DNA of 44,924 nt from Haloplanus sp. (GTDB lineage: Archaea > Halobacteriota > Halobacteria > Halobacteriales > Haloferacaceae), in assembly GCF_028275055.1 (NCBI RefSeq), contig NZ_JAQCNJ010000038.1:1-44924 (forward strand). Direction: 5' to 3'. Below, piece by piece: positions 25,054 to 32,058 of the stretch; position 1 is the first letter of the stretch, and every line of letters starts with the position of its first letter. Both the position numbers and the translations under genes were made by a program. The notes below the pieces were generated by a model, which did no database searches, was not told the DNA's origin, and saw only the letters and a program-made list of their open reading frames with translations.

Positions 25054-26546
25054 GTGGCGAGAAGCGTATCGAGTGTCGGTTCCAGCGCGACCTGCAGGTT
25101 CGTGACGGCGAGACCGAGCGCGATAGCGGCAACCGCCGCGACGACGATGAGTGTGAGCGCGACTCGGCTCGGTCGGTCGGGACGGTCGAGCCCACGTTCG
25201 CCCCCGTCGGTCGCCGCACGAACGCTCGGCGAGGCCGGCGCGACGAACATCCGCTCGATCAGCAACGTAAAGTACGCAAGCGTCAGAAGCGTCGAGCCGA
25301 AGATAATGACCGCGACGGGCCACGTGCCAGCCCGAACGGCGCCGAGCGCGATGTACCACTTGCCGGCGAAGCCAACGGCGGGCGGGACGCCGACCATCGC
25401 GAGCATGAGGAGAGCGCTCGCCCCTCCGAGAACGGGGAAGCGGTCAGCGAGCCCCGCGTACTCGTCGACGGTCCGCGCGCCGGTCAGGTCGTCGACGGTC
25501 CCGGCGGCGACGAACAGCCCGCCTTTCATGACCGCGTGGCCGACCAGGTGGACAACGGCGCCAAACACCGCGGCGGGGGTGCCGATAGCCAGCCCGACCA
25601 CCACGAGGCCGTACTGCGACACCGAGGAGTACGCGAGCATCCGTTTGACCTCCGACTGGACGACGGCGAGAACACTCCCGACAACGATACTCAGCGTCGC
25701 AAAGACGACGAGGGCGTCGCGGGCGACGGGGACAGCCTCGAAAAATGCCGGGGTGTAAACGGTGTAGAGCAACCGGAAAAGCGCGTAGGCGGCAACCGTC
25801 GACACGAGCGCGGAAATAAACGCGCTCACGCTGTCGGGGGCGTCGTTGTAGGCGTCGGGTTGCCACGTATGCAAGGGGAACAACGCCGCCTTTGTGGCGA
25901 GGCCGACGACGATGAAGCCAAAGGAGGCAAGCACCAGCGGCGAGTCGTAGCCCACCTGTGCCAGTTTCACCGAGAGGTCGGCCATATTGAGCGTTCCGGT
26001 GGCGACCAGCGCGTAGCCGACGCCGAGCAGGTAGAGGGAGGCGGCGACGGTGCCGAAAAGCAGGTATTTGAGCGCCGCCACTGCGGACCGGCCCGTTCCG
26101 GCGCTGGCGACCAGCGCGTACGTCGCCAGTCCGGAGATTTCGAGAAAGACATACAGGTTGAACACGTCGCCGGTGACCGACATGCCCGACAGGCCCGCCA
26201 CGAGGAGAAGATACTCCGTGTAGAAGGCGGTACCGCCGGGGTCGTCGTCGACGGCGTAAAAGAGAACCCCGAGAGAAACAAGCGCGACGAGGGAGACGAT
26301 GACCGCCGACACCCCGTCAACGACGAGTTCGATCCCGTAGGGCGCGACAAAGCCGCCGACGCCGTTCGAGAGCGGGCCGTCGAGAAGCGCGCGCGATCCC
26401 ATCCAGCCGGCGAGACCGACCTGCCCGACGAGGGTGAGAACGGCCACCACCGGGGGAGCACGGTCGTCGAGCAGTCCGGCCGCAACCGTGAGGAGCGCAC
26501 CGAGTAGCGGTCCCGCGACCAGCAACGGGACGAGCGTATCAGTCAT
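25050..26546 (-). CDS. mrpD: Mrp-type Na+/H+ antiporter subunit D
   Basis: 498-residue proton-channel subunit, the closest of the three paralogues to classical MrpD/MnhD. Visible motifs: N-L-Y-V-F-L-E-I-S-G-L-A-T-Y-A-L (TM5 Glu), L-A-T-K-A-A-L-F-P-L-H-T-W-Q-P-D-A (TM7 Lys) and H-L-V-G-H-A-V-M-K-G-G-L-F. ATG 26546 overlaps the last 8 bases of mrpC. Confidence 0.92.
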   Translation of the reverse strand: MTDTLVPLLVAGPLLGALLTVAAGLLDDRAPPVVAVLTLVGQVGLAGWMGSRALLDGPLSNGVGGFVAPYGIELVVDGVSAVIVSLVALVSLGVLFYAVDDDPGGTAFYTEYLLLVAGLSGMSVTGDVFNLYVFLEISGLATYALVASAGTGRSAVAALKYLLFGTVAASLYLLGVGYALVATGTLNMADLSVKLAQVGYDSPLVLASFGFIVVGLATKAALFPLHTWQPDAYNDAPDSVSAFISALVSTVAAYALFRLLYTVYTPAFFEAVPVARDALVVFATLSIVVGSVLAVVQSEVKRMLAYSSVSQYGLVVVGLAIGTPAAVFGAVVHLVGHAVMKGGLFVAAGTVDDLTGARTVDEYAGLADRFPVLGGASALLMLAMVGVPPAVGFAGKWYIALGAVRAGTWPVAVIIFGSTLLTLAYFTLLIERMFVAPASPSVRAATDGGERGLDRPDRPSRVALTLIVVAAVAAIALGLAVTNLQVALEPTLDTLLAT

Positions 26547-26904
26547 CCGCCAACACCTCCGAAAGGGTGTCCTCGTTGAGCGTACCGTAGCTCTCGTGGA
26601 TCCGGACGACGAGACCGAGCGCAACGGCGGTGAGGCTCACGCCGACGACGATAGCCGTCAGGATCAGGACGTGCGGGAGCGGGGAGACGAAGGGCCCTCC
26701 ACCGCCGCCGCTCTCGACGACCGGTGAGCGTCCGTTCACGTGGTACGCGCCCGTAATAAAGAAGACGAAGATGCCCGTCTGGAAGATGTTCAGGCCGATG
26801 ATCTTCTTTACGAAGTTGCTGCTCTCGATCATGGTGTACACGCCGATGGCGAGCAGGACAACGACAACGAGGTAGGCGTATCTGGTGGTTACAAGCTCGA
26901 TCAT
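26539..26904 (-). CDS. mrpC: Mrp-type Na+/H+ antiporter subunit C (NuoK-like)
   Basis: 121-residue, three-helix protein of the NuoK/MrpC family: L-L-A-I-G-V-Y-T-M-I-E (TM1), K-K-I-I-G-L-N-I-F-Q-T-G-I-F-V-F-F-I (TM2) and P-L-P-H-V-L-I-L-T-A-I-V-V-G-V-S (TM3). The start overlaps the mrpB stop as ATGA. The acidic tail after TM3 is a halophilic feature. Confidence 0.93.
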   Translation of the reverse strand: MIELVTTRYAYLVVVVLLAIGVYTMIESSNFVKKIIGLNIFQTGIFVFFITGAYHVNGRSPVVESGGGGGPFVSPLPHVLILTAIVVGVSLTAVALGLVVRIHESYGTLNEDTLSEVLADD

Positions 26905-27539
26905 TCGGTGTCGTCCTCCGTGCCGATGGCAACGCTGTCGATACCGGTGCCGAGCAGGAAAAACAGACCGGTGATGACGCCGGCGACAACGACACCGATG
27001 CCGACCTCCACGAGTTCGATGCTGTACTTGCTCCCGTGGTCGATCACGGTCTCGTAGGCGGACACCTCCAGAAAGGTGTCGCCGGCGAGATAGCCGCCGA
27101 AGCCGATGGCGAGAAAGGTACCGACACCCAGTATGAGGAGAACGCCGAGATACTCGTTTCGCAGGCGGTCGGCGACGGGGTTGATCCCGAACGCGAACCC
27201 GAGCATGATGACGGTCGTGGCGGCGATCACACCGCCTTGAAAGCCGCCGCCGGCGGAACTCGCGCCGTGGAACATGACAAACGCCCCGAGAGTCAGCACG
27301 AACGGGGCGATGACCCGGACGGTCGTCATAATGATCGTGCTCTCGACGTACGGCTGTCGTTCCGCGGCGGGTCGGGAGACACGCCCGGCCGAGTCGGGAC
27401 CGGTGTCGGTGACCATGTCCGGATCCGGATCCGTGTCCGGCGTCGGGGTCGTGACAGTATCGGGGCCGGAGTCGGCGCCGACGGCCCGGTCGGTCGTAGC
27501 GTCGATACCCGCCGTCTCACGGTCGTCGGGACCGCTCAT
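26901..27539 (-). CDS. mrpB: Mrp-type Na+/H+ antiporter subunit B, with acidic N-terminal extension
   Basis: 212 residues. The MrpB core starts near residue 65 (I-I-M-T-T-V-R-V-I-A-P-F-V) and has the conserved G-G-G-F-Q-G-G-V-I motif and four helices. The first ~65 residues are hydrophilic, rich in Asp, Thr and Pro (P-T-P-D-T-D-P-D-P-D), and unlike bacterial MrpB. Translation might instead start at the internal ATG near residue 70, but ATG 27539 overlaps the upstream stop as ATGA, which favours the long form. Confidence 0.9.
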   Translation of the reverse strand: MSGPDDRETAGIDATTDRAVGADSGPDTVTTPTPDTDPDPDMVTDTGPDSAGRVSRPAAERQPYVESTIIMTTVRVIAPFVLTLGAFVMFHGASSAGGGFQGGVIAATTVIMLGFAFGINPVADRLRNEYLGVLLILGVGTFLAIGFGGYLAGDTFLEVSAYETVIDHGSKYSIELVEVGIGVVVAGVITGLFFLLGTGIDSVAIGTEDDTE

Positions 27540-28072
27540 ACGAACTCCTCCTGTCGAAGAACGAGCAACATAGCGACGCCGGCCGCAAAGACGACAGCCA
27601 CCTCGCCGAGCGTGTCGAAGCCACGGTAGCCGACAAGCACCGCGGTCACGGCGTTCGTCACGTCGGTCTGCTCGTAGGCGTTTCCGAGGTAGTACTGGCT
27701 CACCTCGCCGGCAAGGATCGGTGCCGAGGGGTCGCCGACGGCCGGAAGCGCCGGTACCGTCGCGCCGACGGTGAGGACAACGGCGACGACCGCAAGCACC
27801 GACCGGGGGCTGAGTCCCTCGAACCGCCCGGATCGTGGAACGCTGGTTCGGGCGATGGTGAGCAGAAAGAGAACGGTCGTGACCCCGGCCCCGACGGCCG
27901 CCTCGGTGAGCGCCACGTCGGGCGCTCGGAACAGTGCCCAGAGAACGGCCACACCGAAACTGTAGCCGGCGAAGGCGACGATGCTCGAGACCACGTCGTG
28001 GAGAACGGCCGCCGTGAGCGCACTCCCGATCATAAACAGGAGAACGGCCGCGATGGGAAGCGAGAGGCTCAC
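27536..28072 (-). CDS. Antiporter subunit resembling the MrpA C-terminal / MbhD-MbhE region (DUF4040-like)
   Basis: 178-residue membrane protein with about five helices. The first half (R-A-P-D-V-A-L-T-E-A-A-V-G-A-G-V-T-T-V-L-F) is the DUF4040/MbhD motif that forms the C-terminal part of MrpA. The second half (Y-R-G-F-D-T-L-G-E-V) matches MbhE/MrpA-end sequences. MrpA is thus split, with its NuoL-like part supplied by one of the D-type genes. GTG 28072 is chosen because it overlaps the mrpG stop as GTGA and starts the first helix; the longer frame upstream is the mrpG antiframe. Confidence 0.85.
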   Translation of the reverse strand: MSLSLPIAAVLLFMIGSALTAAVLHDVVSSIVAFAGYSFGVAVLWALFRAPDVALTEAAVGAGVTTVLFLLTIARTSVPRSGRFEGLSPRSVLAVVAVVLTVGATVPALPAVGDPSAPILAGEVSQYYLGNAYEQTDVTNAVTAVLVGYRGFDTLGEVAVVFAAGVAMLLVLRQEEFV

Positions 28073-28407
28073 GCGTCTCCCTCCTCCTCGTCGATCCACG
28101 GGGCGTCGACGTTGCCGGCGGGTTCGACCCCCTGTTCCTGTCCGGACCGGGCGATCGCGTGGGCGGCGGTTGGACTCGTCAGGAGCAGAAAGACCAACAG
28201 AAAGCCCAGTTTCAGCGACTCGGTGCCGACACCGAGAACGACGGCACCGCCGGCGACGGCTAGCACGGACCCGAGGGTATCGCTTTTCGACGCGGCGTGA
28301 AGGCGGGCGTAAAGCCCCGGCAGTCGGAGGAGTCCAACGGTGGCGACAAGCCCGAAGAAGGTGCCGCCGATCACGAGAACGGCCGCGAGATATTCGAGGG
28401 GCGTCAT
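28069..28407 (-). CDS. mrpG: Mrp-type Na+/H+ antiporter subunit G
   Basis: 112 residues with three helices and the MrpG/MnhG motif G-L-L-R-L-P-G-L-Y-A-R-L-H-A-A-S-K-S-D-T (around residues 22-41). The C-terminal 25 residues form an acidic tail. The start at 28407 overlaps the mrpF stop as ATGA. Confidence 0.93.
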   Translation of the reverse strand: MTPLEYLAAVLVIGGTFFGLVATVGLLRLPGLYARLHAASKSDTLGSVLAVAGGAVVLGVGTESLKLGFLLVFLLLTSPTAAHAIARSGQEQGVEPAGNVDAPWIDEEEGDA

Positions 28408-28697
28408 ATGACTCCACCCCACTCAACGGTGAACTTCGAGACAGCGATGCTCATAACGAAGTTGAGCAGCGCGTACACAAGCGCCACATCGAGGTAGCCG
28501 TACTCGCCGAGAGCGACACTCACCAGCGCGATGACGATGACGGTGTTGGTACCGACGACGTTGATCGCGACGATGCGGTCCTGCGTGGTCGGGCCGCGGA
28601 AGACCCGGTAGAGAAGAACCACCGCAAACAACACGAACACGCCGGCCGCGGCGAGAAAGATCGTCGAGAGCGTTTCCGAGATCGCCACCTCAGGCAT
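28404..28697 (-). CDS. mrpF: Mrp-type Na+/H+ antiporter subunit F
   Basis: 97 residues, three helices, with the MrpF motif Y-R-V-F-R-G-P-T-T-Q-D-R-I-V-A-I-N (around residues 30-46). ATG 28697 starts inside the end of mrpE (8-base overlap), as expected in this tightly packed operon. Confidence 0.93.
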   Translation of the reverse strand: MPEVAISETLSTIFLAAAGVFVLFAVVLLYRVFRGPTTQDRIVAINVVGTNTVIVIALVSVALGEYGYLDVALVYALLNFVMSIAVSKFTVEWGGVI

Positions 28698-29820
28698 CCT
28701 CCTTTGCGGGCCCGCCGTTCTCGCCACCTGGTTTGGGGCCGCTCCCCTCCCCGTCTCGGTCCGTGCCATCGTCGCGGCGTTCGAGCGGCGACGGGATGCG
28801 GGCCGATTCGCGGCCGTAGAAGACGAACCTGACGAGGCGTTCGAGCGTCCCTTCCATGAGGTCGTCCTCGGCGTCGGGAATGAGCGCGTGGACGACGAAC
28901 TGCTGTCGGCTCACGTCGACGGTGAGCGTGCCGGGCGTCAGCGTGATGGAGTTGGCGAGTGTCATAACGGGCATATCACCCCACACCGCGGCGTCGAACT
29001 CGACGACACGGGGATCGATCGGGAGCCGCGGGTGAAGAACGACGTAGGCGAGTGCGACGTTCGCCTTCGCGATTTCCCAGAGAAGGATCGGGGTGTAGGC
29101 GCCAAACCGGAGCAGCGTGGTGGCGACCGCCCGGACCCCCGGAACCCCACCCTTCAAGCTCACGCCGGCGAGCGTGAGCGTGACGACGCTTGCCGTGGCC
29201 ACGCCCGTGACCAGTTCGTACGGATCGGTGACGTGCCAGCCACCGAGCGCGAAATAAAAGAGAATGGAGGCGGTAAATATGACGGAAAACTCCGCGAAAC
29301 CGATGTCGGTGAGCGGCAGGCGTCGTCGGGTTTGGCGTGTGACCGGGGCTTCCAACACGTCGAAGCCGAGGGCGGCGAGTTCCGCCTCGAAGGAGCGCAA
29401 CAACGGGGCGTTCCCGCCGGGACGAAACGAGGGGTCGACGACGATCTGTTCGAGGCCGTTTGCGTCCGCGTAGCGGCCGATCACGTCGGCGAAGTCGCTC
29501 GGGCCGAAGATGTACTCGTTGGTGCCGACGATGGCCGACTCGAACGTAACCGTCTCCGGAGTGTCCTCGGCAAGGAGTTCGTCGAGATCCTCGCGGCCCC
29601 AGATGATCGCCCGTTCGAGCAACGACTCCGCAGCGTCGGCGTCACCACGCCCGATATCGAAACTCCGCCACCGGGCAGGATACACGAAGTGAATGGTCGC
29701 GGTCTCACCGGCCTCGACGGCCGCCTCGTTGGCATGCTCGACGGCGTAGGTGACCGTCCGCCTGAGCGTCTCCGACCGGCCTACGGGGACGAGTACGTCT
29801 CGCTCGCGGTCAGCCTCCAT
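28690..29820 (-). CDS. mrpE: UspA-like domain fused to Mrp antiporter subunit E
   Basis: 376 residues, about twice the size of a normal MrpE (~160). Residues ~1-160 look like a universal-stress-protein fold: D-V-L-V-P-V-G-R-S near the start, alternating strands and helices, and I-V-V-D-P-S-F-R-P at the end. Residues ~175-340 are MrpE, with helices from F-S-V-I-F-T-A-S-I-L-F-Y-F-A and the conserved P-R-V-V-E-F and N-S-I-T-L-T-P-G-T-L-T-V-D motifs. The tail is Gly/Asp-rich. First gene of the operon; TATA-like elements lie ~45-90 bases upstream (29864-29873 or 29899-29908). The stress domain may sense nucleotide or energy state (inference). Confidence 0.9.
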   Translation of the reverse strand: MEADRERDVLVPVGRSETLRRTVTYAVEHANEAAVEAGETATIHFVYPARWRSFDIGRGDADAAESLLERAIIWGREDLDELLAEDTPETVTFESAIVGTNEYIFGPSDFADVIGRYADANGLEQIVVDPSFRPGGNAPLLRSFEAELAALGFDVLEAPVTRQTRRRLPLTDIGFAEFSVIFTASILFYFALGGWHVTDPYELVTGVATASVVTLTLAGVSLKGGVPGVRAVATTLLRFGAYTPILLWEIAKANVALAYVVLHPRLPIDPRVVEFDAAVWGDMPVMTLANSITLTPGTLTVDVSRQQFVVHALIPDAEDDLMEGTLERLVRFVFYGRESARIPSPLERRDDGTDRDGEGSGPKPGGENGGPAKEDA

Positions 29821-29950
29821 CCGGCTGTCGACCTCCGGCGGATCGAGCGGTGGCTCTCCCGATCATACGTATCGTCTTGTACGGTTCGGTTCCGTTCTCA
29901 TAACTATTGCTATCCGACCCGATTTCCGTTACGTGCGTGCGCTCAGACGG

Positions 29951-31126
29951 TCAATCCAGCACCTCGACGAGACCGTCGGCCACGCGGGCGCCGAGTCCCG
30001 TTTTCGATCCCTCGTACGACACCACCGACTCGTCCCGGACCAGTAACGTGCGGGTCCGGTCGTCGCTCATCACGGATGCGTCGTTAGCGACGACGAGGTC
30101 GAGGTCGACCCGCTTCAGGAGTGACCGTGCACGCGACACCATGGCATCGTCGTCGCCCTCGGTTTCGGCTTTGAACCCGACCATCGGGAGGTCCGGGGCG
30201 GTCGCTCGGACCCGGTCGAGAAGCTTCGGCGTGGGTTCCAACTCGAGTGTCAGTGACTCGCCGGAACGGAGTTTTTCGGCCGCCGTCTCGACGGTGAAAT
30301 CCCCGATGGCCGCGGCGGAGATCAGGGCATCGGCCGGCCCGTGGGCGCCCGCATCTCCCCCGACCACACGCTCGGCGGCCGCAAGCATCTCCGCCACGCT
30401 TTCGACGGATCGCACGTCCGCGTGGTGGACACCGGGGCCGTCGTGGACGAGTGTCACGTCCGCGCCGCGGACGTAACAAGCGCGGGCGATAGCCCGACCC
30501 GTCCGGCCGGAGGCGCGGTTCGAGAGCGTCCGGATCGGGTCGATCGACTCCGTTGTCGCACCGCTCGTGACGACGACGTGCCGGTCGGCAAGCGGCGAGG
30601 GGGTCGCCGCCCGCGCGGTCGCGGTAACAATGGTATCCTCGGCCGCGATCTTCGCCTTCCCCTCCTCGATCCGTGGATCGACGAAGTCGACGCCCCACGA
30701 CTCGACGCGGTCGATGGCGTCGAGCACTCCGGGGTGGTCGTACATGGGTTCGTGCATCGCGGGCGCGACCACCACGGGCACGTCCGCCCCGAGAGCCGTC
30801 GTCGCACAGGTCGTCACGGGCGTGTCGTCGACGGCCGCCGCAATTTTCCCGACCGTGTTCGCGGTGGCGGGAGCGATCAACAGAACGTCGGCCCAACCGT
30901 CACGACCGCAGAGGTCCACGTGTTCGACCGCGCCCGTGAGTTCCGTGATCGGGGCGTGGCCGGTGGCGAACTCCACCGCCCACGGGTGGATGATCCCCCG
31001 GGCGCTCTCGGTCATGACGCCCCGGACGCTCGCGCCCTGTCGCCGGAGTTCGTGGGCGAGTTCCACGGTTTTCACCGCCGCGATGCTTCCGGAGAGTCCA
31101 AGGGCGACGTTCGTACCGTCGAGCAT
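29951..31126 (-). CDS. coaBC: Phosphopantothenoylcysteine decarboxylase / phosphopantothenate--cysteine ligase (CoaBC)
   Basis: Coenzyme A pathway bifunctional flavoprotein, 391 residues. The N-terminal HFCD decarboxylase domain (to ~180) has G-L-S-G-S-I-A-A, the catalytic-type E-H-V-D-L region, P-A-T-A-N-T-V-G-K-I-A and P-A-M-H-E-P-M-Y. The C-terminal ligase domain has V-T-S-G-A-T-T-E-S-I-D-P-I-R, A-A-A-I-G-D-F and V-G-F-K-A-E-T. ATG 31126 lies 25-34 bases after a TATA-like element. Confidence 0.93.
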   Translation of the reverse strand: MLDGTNVALGLSGSIAAVKTVELAHELRRQGASVRGVMTESARGIIHPWAVEFATGHAPITELTGAVEHVDLCGRDGWADVLLIAPATANTVGKIAAAVDDTPVTTCATTALGADVPVVVAPAMHEPMYDHPGVLDAIDRVESWGVDFVDPRIEEGKAKIAAEDTIVTATARAATPSPLADRHVVVTSGATTESIDPIRTLSNRASGRTGRAIARACYVRGADVTLVHDGPGVHHADVRSVESVAEMLAAAERVVGGDAGAHGPADALISAAAIGDFTVETAAEKLRSGESLTLELEPTPKLLDRVRATAPDLPMVGFKAETEGDDDAMVSRARSLLKRVDLDLVVANDASVMSDDRTRTLLVRDESVVSYEGSKTGLGARVADGLVEVLD

Positions 31127-31150
31127 TCGTCCGTGTGTTCGCGCCGAGGG

Positions 31151-31160
31151 TCTTAAGTCT
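31151..31160 (-). promoter_or_regulatory. coaBC promoter (TATA-like)
   Basis: AGACTTAAGA on the minus strand, 25-34 bases before the coaBC ATG; leaderless spacing. Confidence 0.45.
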
Positions 31161-31210
31161 CGGTCGGCGGTCGGGTCACGGCGATCCGTTTTGTGCTCGC
31201 CCCCGCGGAA

Positions 31211-31220
31211 CGTTTACGCC
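31211..31220 (+). promoter_or_regulatory. SRPBCC gene promoter (TATA-like)
   Basis: CGTTTACGCC 22-31 bases before the GTG start at 31242. It helps to fix that start. Confidence 0.4.
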
Positions 31221-31241
31221 GACGCCGTCCAACCGTGGCAT

Positions 31242-31778
31242 GTGGACCGCATCCACGTTAGCACGGTCGTTCGACTCCCATCCACTGAGGTGTACGAGTT
31301 CCTCAAGGACTTTCCGCGGTACGCCCGCTACTCGGAGTATCTGACCCGCGTGGCCGCCGACGGCGACGGCTCCCCGGGGACCCGCTACCGCCTGCGGTTC
31401 GAGTGGTGGAAACTCACATACACCGCCCACACGGAGGTAACGGACACCGACCCACCGGAACAACTCGACTGGCAGGTGACCGAGGATATCGACGCCAGCG
31501 GGCGGTGGCGGATCGAACCGCTCGACACCGACCCGTCGACGCCGTCCGACGACGGTCCGGCCTGTCGCGTCCATCTGGAGGTCAGGTTCGACGCCGACTC
31601 GGTCGGCGGCGGGATTCTCGATCTGCCGCGGTTCGTCTCGCTCGACTGGGTCATCGACCGGGTGAAGCCCATTCTCGTCGAGGAGGCCGAACAGGTCGTC
31701 GAGCGCATCGTCGCGGACGTCGAGGGAGAACGGCGACAGGTCGACCTTGTTGTCCACGAGGTTCCCGGCGGCATCTGA
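31242..31778 (+). CDS. SRPBCC (START/polyketide cyclase-like) family protein
   Basis: 178-residue soluble protein with a single START-like lipid-binding fold: V-S-T-V-V-R-L-P-S-T-E-V-Y-E-F-L-K-D-F-P-R-Y-A-R-Y-S-E-Y at the N-terminus, a central beta-sheet (Y-R-L-R-F-E-W-W), and a long C-terminal helix (K-P-I-L-V-E-E-A-E-Q-V-V). It resembles the Coq10/ribosome-association toxin-type SRPBCC subgroup, which binds quinones or other hydrophobic ligands. Start is GTG 31242: it begins the conserved fold and sits at leaderless spacing; the longer upstream frame is antisense to coaBC. Confidence 0.82.
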   Translation: MDRIHVSTVVRLPSTEVYEFLKDFPRYARYSEYLTRVAADGDGSPGTRYRLRFEWWKLTYTAHTEVTDTDPPEQLDWQVTEDIDASGRWRIEPLDTDPSTPSDDGPACRVHLEVRFDADSVGGGILDLPRFVSLDWVIDRVKPILVEEAEQVVERIVADVEGERRQVDLVVHEVPGGI

Positions 31779-31860
31779 ACGCGGGGTCGCCGCCCACGAC
31801 GACGTCGGTCGTGGCGGCCGAGAACGACCGCCAGTATCATGTGGGATAATTTGAGGCAAG

Positions 31861-31870
31861 GTTTTTGTTT
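31861..31870 (+). terminator. T-rich tract, possible terminator of the SRPBCC gene
   Basis: GTTTTTGTTT about 80 bases after the stop, the only clear T-rich run on the plus strand here. Archaeal termination typically needs only a T-tract. Confidence 0.35.
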
Positions 31871-31941
31871 CGCTGGGGCCAAGCGATACATGATGATACA
31901 CCGGTCGACCGCGGCTTCATACCACTCTATACTCAACAATT

Positions 31942-31955
31942 CCGGTTCGAACCGG
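31942..31955. promoter_or_regulatory. 14-bp palindrome upstream of the PhoX-like gene
   Basis: CCGGTTCGAACCGG is a perfect palindrome about 104-117 bases before ATG 32059, in an intergenic space that is A+T-rich compared with the rest. A shared 8-base GGATAATT occurs twice in the same space (near 31843 and 31989). A regulator-binding site is possible; no known motif is matched. Confidence 0.3.
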
Positions 31956-32023
31956 TTCAAAGGCCAACGTTCACACACGGCCCGGTTGGGATAATTCGTT
32001 TCATCGATGTATCCGTAATACAA

Positions 32024-32033
32024 ACCGATTTTG
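32024..32033 (+). promoter_or_regulatory. Promoter of the PhoX-like gene (TATA-like)
   Basis: GATTTTGCCC 26-35 bases before ATG 32059; a weaker GTAATACAAA lies 12 bases further up. Confidence 0.35.
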
Positions 32034-32058
32034 CCCGACGGCGTGCCCGTGCACCTGC

